Below, in pieces: positions 55,774 to 64,000 of a stretch of 64,000 nt of DNA. The notes beneath the pieces are model-generated. The model saw only the letters and a list, made by a program, of their open reading frames with translations, was not told where the DNA came from and did not search any database. Positions within the stretch are counted from its first letter, which is position 1. Each line of letters begins with the position of its first letter. The DNA lies in NCBI RefSeq assembly GCF_001540865.1, contig NC_033635.1, positions 6,845,327-6,909,326 on the forward strand. The letters are read 5' to 3'. The DNA comes from Ananas comosus (taxonomy: Eukaryota; Streptophyta; Magnoliopsida; Poales; Bromeliaceae). A program made the translations under genes and the position numbers.

Positions 55774-55913
55774 AGTCCATATAGTCTAGGGGAGGGGGGA
55801 AAAAACAAACCAACATGCCAGAACCCTTTTTTCATGCCTTTTAGAGCACTAAAAGTAATGAATGTTGCTCAACCGACATTTTTTCAACTAATGCATTTAG
55901 CTCTCTTAAGACC

Positions 55914-58900
55914 TCAGGGTTGTTCAGGAAAAACTTTCTCCAAGAATTTAATAAAACGAGTCGAGTACAAATGTGGATCAACAGCAGATATCGTTAGGGG
56001 ATCAAATTTGAGCGATTTGCAGGCATGCTCGATCTTCTTAGTCATGTTGTACTCCTGAAGGATGTCTATGATACCCAGATAGAGAACGACATCATAGACC
56101 TCGAATGGGTCCGTCTCTTCTTCTGAATCCAAATGTACTTCATCATGAAGAATTTTCCGATCAGCTTGAGCTGGCATGTTCACTCCAAGTTGCACTTGCA
56201 GCCTGTCGATAGAGCAAAACGCACCAAGGAAACAAACGATGATAAGAATCTTATTGTTGCTTTTGACTGATGTGGATTCTGCATCTGTCTCTGAACTGAT
56301 GACTACATATAGTGTCTTGTTAGAGTAATGCACGTTCCATGAAGAAAACACAACCGTTTCTTTCAATTGATATTTTTCTACATTCCAATTGACATTAAAA
56401 GGTCGTTGCTACTTTTTAACACATGATCTAAAAGAGGTCCAAAACAAACAAGAACAGATCAGCATTATAGTTTGGTAATGAAAAGATGATAATCTATACC
56501 TATACCTATACATTATTTCCCATAAAGTTTGTCACGTAATGAAAAGATGATAATCTATACCTATACCTATACATTATTTCCCATAAAGTTTGTCACGTAA
56601 TGAAAAGATGATAATCTATACCTATACCTATACATTATTTCCCATAAAGTTTGTCACGTGGTAGTCCCTCTTTCATCCTTACATTCTCCTCTCTTCTAAC
56701 TTTTTGATGCTTCGTCTTCTCACCCAATTTCTACACAATGCTTCGTCTTCCCACCTCACACGGTCCAATTTCATTCATATAAACAAATTGCTTTCATGAG
56801 AAAAAATAAGTAAAATAAGATTTCTGCGTACTCTTTTTTCTCATTTTTTTTGGCGCATAAGAAAGGTTCATACTTTATAATATTTTTAATTTTTTTCTCT
56901 TCCTGTTTTCAAATTGTATGTGGAGTGAAATTAGGGTTCTGCCGATTGCGGCGCGGCATCGCGGGGGAAAGCAGAGATAGATTTGGAGTCAATGTGGGGA
57001 AAGAAGTGGTAGATCTGGAGAGATCTGTAAGGGTCAACGTGATTGTGACGAAAAAGGAGCTCGATGTCGACATGGCGGCAAAGGTGATGTAGAGATGGAG
57101 ATTCGTCTTTCCGATGTCGACAGTGCGATCAAGATGCGTATGGAGTAATAATTTTATTGCTGCTTCTATCATTGCTATTTTTTATAATTTATTATTTACT
57201 GAAATTGTAAGTTTTGTTACATTATTGCTCCTTCTATTTATATATATGTTAATATATATTATCTTTATTTATTAATGTTTTATGGCAATTCAAAAAAAAT
57301 TTAATTTTTTTACTTTGTGAATCTTCTGTCTTCTATAGTATCAGCCCGCCGCAATGCGCGGGTAACTTCACTAGTGTAGCTTTATTTGCAGAGTTCGTGA
57401 GAGTCTGGTTATAGAGCATGAGTCATGATAGGTACAGGGTAGTATCTATAGAATCCCAGGATGAAATTGTTGCAGCTTTATTTTTGTGTCGTAGTTTTGG
57501 ATCTAGGGTTGAGTGTTTACTGATTGATCGAACCATATAAACTTAGTCAGTCAACCATTGTGACATGATATTCCCTACATTGGCCCTTAAAATTTTTTTT
57601 AAAAAAAAACACTTGTTATTTGTTTGAAGTAGTTGTATCAGACTAGGAACTCCGAAGAGGATATCGTATGTACATAAGTTCACCCTGCCGTTGTTTACCA
57701 ATTTTGGAGAAAATAACAGAACGGTATCTGAACAGTTCATCATACCAAACTCAAAGCCTTCCCTTTTGAAGGAAATGAAGGGCATCTCCCATGTTTGAAG
57801 AGAGATGTCAAGAAGATGGCCAGATCATAATTTTTTTTTTAAAAAATAAATAGAACATATGAAAAGATTCATATGAAGCAAGACGGACTTTTTTCAAAAA
57901 TAATCCTTCACCAAAATTTTATTTTGCCAACTAACCCTCTTCTTGCTAATTTAATGCCATATTGAAAAAAAAGAGAGAGAGAGAGAAAGGCGGTGAATCA
58001 TTTACCGTCTTTAGAAAGCGATGAATTATTCTCTGTTTTCAGATTGTTATCGTTGTTTATAATTTTTTTTGTATCTGTTGTTAGGATTTTTGTGAGGTTT
58101 TAGGATAATAAGTAGATTACTAAAATTTCTATTTAATTATTAGGATTGTATGTGTGACATCCCAAGACTTGAGAATAGTCCCACATCGATTAGTTATGGC
58201 TAGCTGTAAAGGTATATACGCCTGAATAGGCTAAACAAATTAATTGGACTATAGCATTTTGGGCTAGTGGACTAGGCCCAACAAGTTATTAGGTCTAGTG
58301 TAGTATCCAGTTAATCGAGCCGCGGGCTAAGTGATGGGTGATCCCTTGGGAAGCAGGTCTTGATAGTATGGGTATATCGTTAGGATTTTTCGAGCCGTTA
58401 AGATTGTATGTGCTTTATTAAAATTTTTATGTAGTTATTAGGATTGTATATAGAAAATAGAAGATGGTAAATGATTTACCGTCTTTTAAATTTTATTAAA
58501 GACGGTGAACGATTTACCTTTTCCTAATTGTTCTTTCACCCTAGCCCTGAGTTGGACGAAATAAAGTTATTTGGCTAAATAAAAATTTAGATAGGGTACA
58601 AAAACTTTGGCAAATTATAAATTTTTTAGGGTTTATTTGAAAACAAAATCCTAAGACGGCAATGGTTCTAGAAGGGAACGAATGGTAGTGAGAATAATGA
58701 AAGTAGAGAAAAGTAGTATGGGAAAGATAAACTCTTACGGGAGACAGCGTTCAAGCTCCAAGGAAGGAAAGGACTAGCCCATGTTAGGTTGAGTTAATTT
58801 ATTTGGATCAAAATTGTCAGCCTAATGAGTACTAACAAATCTGACCTGTACAGTTAACAGAATATTGATAAATTTTTCTCCTACTTGCGGAGTTTGCGAA

Positions 58901-59425
58901 AGAAAAAGGGAAGATCACTAATGTTGCTTCTGCTTTGGTAGTCAAACATGCAGCTTTATATATGCACTATTGGCACAGAGATCGAAGGGATGCAACAATT
59001 AAAGATGAGCTCAAACACCAAAATGTAAAACATAGAAGCTGTAGTTACCTTCTGGTGCCAGGTAAAACAAGATCCACTTCCTCACCACCAGCTTCCGATG
59101 CTCTTAGCATGCTACCTCTAATGTGCGAACCCGGCATGGTACTCATTGAACCTGGTTCATGAGCAACCAGGCGAAAACCCTTTGGAGGAAACATGACCTC
59201 ATCTCGTAGTTCACTAGAATCTGATAAGGGAAAAGAAGTACATATTAAATACTACTTGTGAAGAATATAAAAGTAAAACCAGAGAACTGAGGGCTAGTCG
59301 CAAATATATCAGCATGCAATATAGGTTGGTGATAATCAGATGATTTTCTCTGACTGTTTACTGTCAGATACTCTCCATGAAACAAGCTTTCAGGACTATT
59401 GAACTCCTCAAAATTCGCCATGAGA
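55914..59425 (-). CDS. PIP5K: Phosphatidylinositol-4-phosphate 5-kinase, last three exons (5' part missing)
   Basis: PIP5K makes PtdIns(4,5)P2 at the plasma membrane. Three minus-strand exons splice in frame: 59280-59425 (ANFEEFNSPESLFHGEY, QPILHADIFATSPQFS), 59049-59220 (MFPPKGFRLVAHEPGSM, GSHIRGSMLRA, EEVDLVLPGT) and 55914-56202 (LQVQLGVNMPAQADRK, YDVVLYLGIIDILQEYN, ISAVDPHLYSTRF, stop). Donors CTG/GTTTTA and AAG/GTAACT and acceptors ATCAG/AT and GACAG/GC fit, and the split codons give Asp and Arg. The last exon is 289 nt (95 codons plus stop). These cover the variable insert and the end of the lipid-kinase domain, including the IDILQDYD and SAVDP motifs. The MORN repeats and kinase core are not found up to 60860; they may lie beyond retroelements to the right or be lost. 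The last intron (2846 bp) holds a Helitron and a fold-back element. Confidence 0.85.
56473..56660. repeat. Three-unit 61-bp tandem repeat at a Helitron start
   Basis: AATGAAAAGATGATAATCTA and TACCTATACATTATTTCC repeat at a 61-bp period; the TCTATACC starts are at 56493, 56554 and 56615. Confidence 0.92.
56493..57374 (+). mobile_element. Helitron-like element in the PIP5K intron
   Basis: Begins AA/TCTATACCTATACC and ends with a GC hairpin CCCGCCGCAATGCGCGGG, then TAACTTCACTAG/T, nearly the same 3' end as 29051. No Rep/helicase. The interior has one GC-richer block (56930-57090) with an 80-codon frame of no known type. Confidence 0.65.
57890..58660. mobile_element. Fold-back element, copy 3
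   Basis: GGCGGTGAATCATTTACCGTC at 57990 (shortened here) and GGTAAATGATTTACCGTC near 58467, with partly inverted outer parts (TTTCAAAAATAATCC and GGGTTTATTTGAAAAC). Diverged relative of copies 1 and 2. The middle (58150-58380) may be another insertion. Confidence 0.45.
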
Positions 59426-60674
59426 CTACACATCGAAGGCATTCACATCAAATTTAAAGAAATAGAGGCAGGCCAACATAACTGACTTCGAGGACAAAAC
59501 GGACAAGCATGCAAACTTTACTTTTCAACGATGTTCGATAATCCTCACTTATATATTGCATTCTATGCCCTAAGTTTCAGGAAACAACATGTTTTTTTCA
59601 CATTTTAAGAATATTACATCTTCCCAGTAAATAAAATAAAAAAAATAAAAAGGAAAGAAAGAAAGAATTTTACATGTGAACCACAAATAGCGGACAATAT
59701 ATTCACTATCCATCTTAAGGGCTGATCAATAATCTCCATGAATGTTTGGCCCAGACCTATGTTACACAGACGAATAAAAGACAACATGACAGGAATGATG
59801 GCGACTCAAAGACTTCGACAAAATTAGGACACATACGGCAGTGATACGGCTAATAAAATATAAAGTTTAATATAATAATAAATAAGTTAATATAAATACA
59901 ATATTATAATATTATATAAGATAATAAATAAATTCTAATTCCAAAAGTTATGGGAGTCTCTCTTAGTGCAGTACTGTGGTAGGGTGTTCATATCATGCAG
60001 AATCCGATGTTCTTTACGGTAATTTTCGTAAAGATGAAGGATCACTGTAATTGGGCTTTTTTCCAACGAAACAAAAAATTGTCACTTTCGAGATCTGTCA
60101 GTACTATAAATCATGAGAAGAATTATAGTTTTCGCGTGATAAGATGATGTTTCGGAGATAAAAAATCAGGTGAGAGAAAAACAGGTGAAACGGATTTTTA
60201 TTCAAAAAGTGCGACATTTCATGTGTCGAATTGCGTGATCTTGGAGATGAAGAAACTTATGAGCAAAACACACCTATAGGTGAGTTTTGATTAAGAAACT
60301 GTGAAAGAGGGGCTAAACTGTGATTTTTACAAAATGAGGAAAAGGGGCAATGCGAAAAAGTTACCGTTATGTGAAAAATTTTGGAGTTCTGGCAAGCGAG
60401 AGTACTCATATAAAAGCAGACTCAGAGAGGGACACTAGATTCAAGTTTCACAAAATTTGGAGATTTTTGTGCAATAGAGCACAGAGTTGAAGATTGAGAG
60501 GTTAAAATCGATCAGGGGATTTTCTTGCAAAAGGTAAGGCAGCTTATGTGTGAAATTACAAAATTTGTAATTTCACTGTTGGAGGGACTCCAGTGCAAAA
60601 TGTGCTGTGTTGTGAACTTACGGATGAAAGAGCAACAGCTGAGGATCTAGACTACAAATGTTACAAAAATGAAA
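59426..60674. other. Unassigned region with a plus-strand TATA-like motif
   Basis: No exon of PIP5K found. 60406-60415 CATATAAAAGCAG could be a promoter, followed by a leader-like stretch; possibly an undefined LTR. Confidence 0.35.
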
Positions 60675-60687
60675 TGATATATATCCA

Positions 60688-60723
<36 letters not shown>

Positions 60724-60738
60724 CATATACGTATGTAT

Positions 60739-60772
<34 letters not shown>

Positions 60773-60775
60773 AGA
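60675..60775. repeat. TA-rich microsatellite
   Basis: Alternating TATATA with GTATAT and CATATA, repeated more briefly at 62826-62863. Confidence 0.9.
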
Positions 60776-60793
60776 GTCCGCCTACTATACTCG

Positions 60794-60821
60794 TATGAGT
60801 ACGATTGCAATTGTACTCATA
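60794..60821. repeat. 28-bp palindrome, first copy (one mismatch)
   Basis: Dyad around GATTGCAATTGT between TATGAGTAC and GTACTCATA; the second copy at 62884-62911 is perfect. Confidence 0.8.
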
Positions 60822-60863
60822 AGTCACTTTCGATGATAAACTTCTGAATCTACTATTCAAACC

Positions 60864-62824
60864 TGTAACGCACTAGACCTTTGCAAATTGCGAGGTTCGA
60901 GTGTTTGATGAGTGTTCTGAATTTTTTCAGGCATTCTGGAGGGTCGTTGACAGTGTTCCGACCTATGGCTCATATTCCGAGATTTATGATAATTTAAGTA
61001 GCGCTAAGGCCACCAAAGAGGGAGGCTTAGGCTGCTCTCGGGTAGCCTTTGCAGGGCTGTGTACTGGTACAGCCTTAATGGTTGTACCGGTACAGATGTG
61101 GTAAATTGCCAACCCGAGGCTCGGGTTTGCGCGTAGAGGGTTTTGTACCGGTATACTTTCCCGTGTACCGGTACACAATGCAGAATCTGATCTGGTCGAA
61201 CTGCAGGGGTGTTTTTGCGATTGTTGCTATCTTATATAGCACCCCACGCCCCTAGGGCCTTCCCTGAGCTTGGCACCAGCAGGGAAAGAGGTAAGGGAGC
61301 CCTCTTCACCATCCCATTTGGATTTGACCCCCTTTTAGCTTGGATTTTGGTGGATTTACTTCTCTCTTTGCCTTTTGCAGCAATTTCCACCTTGGTAGAG
61401 GCTTGGAGCTTGGGCTTGGAGCTTGGTTGAGGGAAAATCTTGGGAGCTTGTGGACTTTGGGCTTGGATTGAAGCTTCCAAGAGGTTTGTAACAAGTTTCT
61501 TTCATTTAGATCCATATTTTGATGGTTTCTTTGAGATGAAATCCTAGAATGGGAACCTAGAGTTGATTTTGGGCATTTGGATTTAGGGCTTTTGGGGCTC
61601 AATCTCTTGGATTAGAACCCTCCTTTAGGTTGGATTGGAAGAGTTCTAGCTCTCCTTTGGAGCTTGAGAAGGGATTTCTATACTAGAGGTGAGTTTTGTC
61701 CTTTTCTTGAGACGGTTAAAGTTTAAGCTTAGTGTTGTTCGTAAGGTTCGTTTAACTCTGTTAGTATTACCTCTAGGGTGCTAGGAGAGTGGCGGTAACC
61801 TTCGTCGGCTCGATCGAAGAGCAGCGTTGAAGCTCGGTGGGTTTGACTTCATGAAACCGGGGCAAAATGCCCCTATGGGTGTTATACTCGTTGTAACGTT
61901 AAAATTCATGCATATTCATGCTAGATGGAATTTCTATGAATTTTAGAATGCTTAAAATACATGCCTTATGTATCATGAAAATTTCACTCTATATAGTAGA
62001 GCATTCTGGGTGTTTTGCATGCACGTGAGAAGTATTCATGCTAGCAGGTTGGAAACATGTCTACTCTTTTAAAAATGTCTCAAATTATGTATTCATGAAC
62101 ACCAAAATCATGCTTGGATTTTAGGGGACAAAAGTGCCATAAAGGGACACTTGAACTAGTAAACTATGAAACTGCAACATAGAGACAGAGATAGGCCTGA
62201 ACATCGACTATATTCCGTGTTTTAGACATGATGAGACAGAGATAGGCCTGAACATCGACTATATTCCGTGTTTTAGATATGATGACATAGTGATAGGCCA
62301 TCGACACAGTTGCTATATTCCATATTTTAGACATGATGACTTGAGACTTGAGACGGACATATATGCTTACTTGCCTTTGTGCTCATTTGCACATGCTTGT
62401 GAGGGTCGCTCCCTACAAGCCGGCACTTCGGATAGCCATCGCGATATATACTCGCCGTGCGGGATTGGGCGCCGAAGTGGATTGCCGTGGGCAAGGCTCA
62501 TTCCTAGACTGGGGATGTTGACTACCACGGGGTCATTAGGCACGGCAACGGCCAGACAGCCTACGGGTGGGTCTTCAGGCCAGACAGCCTTCGGGTAGGT
62601 CTTACAAGATTTAACTTTAAGTAGTTAACATGACAAGTGAACATTGACTAGAACAATGACATTTTACTATTACATTGTGAATATTATGATGGTTGTATAC
62701 TCGTGCATTTTCATGATAGTATAGCTTTCTTACTTATGCAATTCCATGCTAAGTAAAGACCTCATGTGGTAGCAAGTACTCATGTTTATTTACTTGTCGT
62801 TTATATCGCTTTTGCTTATTCTCG
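60864..62824 (+). mobile_element. Type B gypsy LTR, first copy, 3'-truncated
   Basis: TGTAACGCACTAGACC start; homologous to 39318-41786 through the conserved AGCCGGCACT and GTGGATTGCCGTGGGCAAGG blocks, but stops at 62824 before the hairpin, splice site and end. Doublets 61060-61176, TATA box CTTATATAGC (61231), donors near 61483 and 61689. Confidence 0.85.
61060..61176 (+). promoter_or_regulatory. Two palindrome doublets with GTACCGGTAC core
   Basis: TGTACTGGTACA with TGTACCGGTACA (23 bp between centres) and TGTACCGGTATA with TGTACCGGTACA (20 bp). TATA box about 55 bp downstream. Confidence 0.7.
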
Positions 62825-62883
62825 NTATGTATATATATATGTATATGTGTATATATATATATAGAGTCCGCCTACTATACTCG

Positions 62884-62911
62884 TATGAGTACGATTGCAA
62901 TCGTACTCATA
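62884..62911. repeat. 28-bp perfect palindrome
   Basis: TATGAGTACGATTG and its exact reverse complement, directly abutting. Confidence 0.95.
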
Positions 62912-62953
62912 AGTCATTTTCGATGATAAACTTCTGAATCTACTATCCAAACC

Positions 62954-64000
62954 TGTAACGCACTGGACTTTTGTAAATTGTGAGGTTCGAGTGTTTGATG
63001 AGTGTTCTGAATTTTTCCAGGTATTCTGGAGGGTCGTTGACAGTGTTCCGACCTATGGCTCGTATCCCGAGATTTATGGTATTTTAAGTAGCGCTAAGGC
63101 CACCAAAGAGGGAGGCTTAGGCTGCTCTCGGGTAGCCTTTGCAGGGCTGTGTACTGGTACAGCCTTGATGGTTGTACCGGTACACCTTGATGGTTGTAAC
63201 GGTACAGATGTGGTAAATTGCCAACCCGAGGCTCGGGTTTGCGCGTATAGGGTTTTGTACCGGTATATTTTCCCGTGTACCGTACACAATGCAGAATCTG
63301 ATCTGGTCGAACTGCAGGGGTGTTTTTGCGATTGTTGCTATCTTATATAGCACCCCACGCCCCTAGGGCCTTCCCTGAGCTTGGCACCAGCAGGGAAAGA
63401 GGTAAGGGAGCCCTCTTCACCATCCTATTTGGATTTGACCCCCTTTTAGCTTGGATTTTGGTGGATTTACTTCTCTCTTTGCCTTTTGCAGCAATTTCCA
63501 CCTTGGTAGAGGCTTGGAGCTTGGGCTTGGAGCTTGGTTGAGGGAAAATCTTGGGAGCTTGTGGACTTTGGGCTTGGATTGAAGCTTCCAAGAGGTTTGT
63601 AACAAGTTTCTTTCATTTAGATCCATATTTTGATGGTTTCTCTGAGATGAAACCCTAGAATGGGAACCTAGGGTTGATTTTGGGCATTTTGGATTTAGGG
63701 CTTTTGGGGCTCAATCTCTTGGATTAGAACCCTTCTTTAGGTTGGATTGGAAGAGTTCTAGCTCTCCTTTGGAGCTTAAGAAGGGATTTCCACACTAGAG
63801 GTGAGTTTTGTCATTTTCTTGAGACGGTTAAAGTTTAAGCTTAGTGTTGTTCGTAAGGTTCGTTTAACTCTGTTAGTATTACCTCTAGGGTGCTAGGAGA
63901 GTGGCAGTAACCTTCGTCGGCTCGATCGAAGAGCAGCGTTGAAGCTTGGTGGGTTTGACTTCATGAAACCGGGGCAAAATGCCCCTATGGGTGTTATACT
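62954..64000 (+). mobile_element. Type B gypsy LTR, second copy, cut by window end
   Basis: TGTAACGCACTGGACT start; same order as the first copy: palindromes 63160-63288, TATA box (63342-63350), leader, donor AGAG/GTGAGT near 63798. It has one extra palindrome unit compared with the first copy. Confidence 0.88.
63160..63288 (+). promoter_or_regulatory. Palindrome triplet and doublet with GTACCGGTAC core
   Basis: Three palindromes with centres 23 and 22 bp apart (63160-63207), where the first LTR copy has two, then a second, weakened pair near 63256-63288. Confidence 0.7.

Larger units (their letters stand above)
60680..64000 (+). repeat. 2.09-kb tandem duplication containing a type B LTR
   Basis: TA microsatellite, a 110-bp flank (AGAGTCCGCCTACTATACTC) and a plus LTR start occur twice, at 60864 and 62954, an offset of 2090 bp. 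The copies agree at most positions. A single N at 62825 marks the junction. The second copy runs off the window. Confidence 0.85.

Noticed and set aside
60593..60700. Plus-strand peptide ELTDERATAEDLDYK, faintly like a kinase segment
   Set aside because: Opposite strand to PIP5K, no motif match, likely chance.
61209..61602. Open frames repeated at 61232 and 63343
   Set aside because: They are in the duplicated LTR leader; identical because of the duplication, not protein constraint.

Overview
This is plant nuclear DNA and almost certainly comes from a monocot. Evidence: one intact GC-rich, intronless GeBP/STOREKEEPER-type gene, the 3' exons of a phosphatidylinositol-4-phosphate 5-kinase gene, and dense Ty3/gypsy, Ty1/copia, LINE, hAT, Mutator and Helitron sequence. 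The overall look (Del-like chromoviruses with very long LTRs) would fit a bromeliad such as pineapple, but that is inference. I see no rRNA, tRNA, CRISPR or bacterial-style operon. There are two long assembly gaps (2604-2703, 4363-4894) and single Ns at 12317, 14307, 44067 and 62825.

Layout. 1-1382: a minus-strand retroelement gene with its own promoter, broken by a 16-bp duplication. 2153-5315: pieces of long gypsy LTRs and a chromovirus integrase around the two gaps. 5316-9136: a minus-strand Tat-like gypsy (gag, primer site, LTR) carrying a Mutator-type element. 9461-10243: the intact host GeBP-type gene. 11630-18632: a minus-strand copia element cut by a 1.65-kb hAT element that carries what looks like a captured gene exon. 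18675-19017: a second hAT copy. 20909-22110: a 5'-truncated LINE. 22360-29715: two fold-back elements with other elements nested in them, one of which is a 503-bp palindrome made of two LTR ends. 30900-31720: an old LTR. 31900-44590: a minus-strand chromovirus whose gag gene holds two solo LTRs, one of which itself contains a third, and whose 5' LTR holds a copia solo LTR. 44600-54340: a second minus-strand chromovirus that looks like a recombinant. 54341-55737: retroelement scraps. 55914-59425: the last three PIP5K exons, with a Helitron and a fold-back element in the last intron. 60680-64000: a 2.09-kb tandem duplication containing a type B LTR.

Two gypsy LTR groups recur. Type B starts like TGTAACACACTGGAC; type A starts like TGTAAGGAAG. 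Both end ...GGGGCGTGACA. They share three things I consider the most interesting content of the window. First, upstream of the promoter they carry pairs of short perfect palindromes (ACCGGT, GTACCGGTAC or TCCGGA core) whose centres are nearly always 20-23 bp apart, about two helical turns. Second, seven LTR copies keep a hairpin directly followed by a good 3' splice site, with GTRAGY-type donors in the leader. Third, one LTR end has become a palindrome that was inserted with a 5-bp target duplication. The host genes do not form a pathway with each other; the window is mostly a record of nested transposition.
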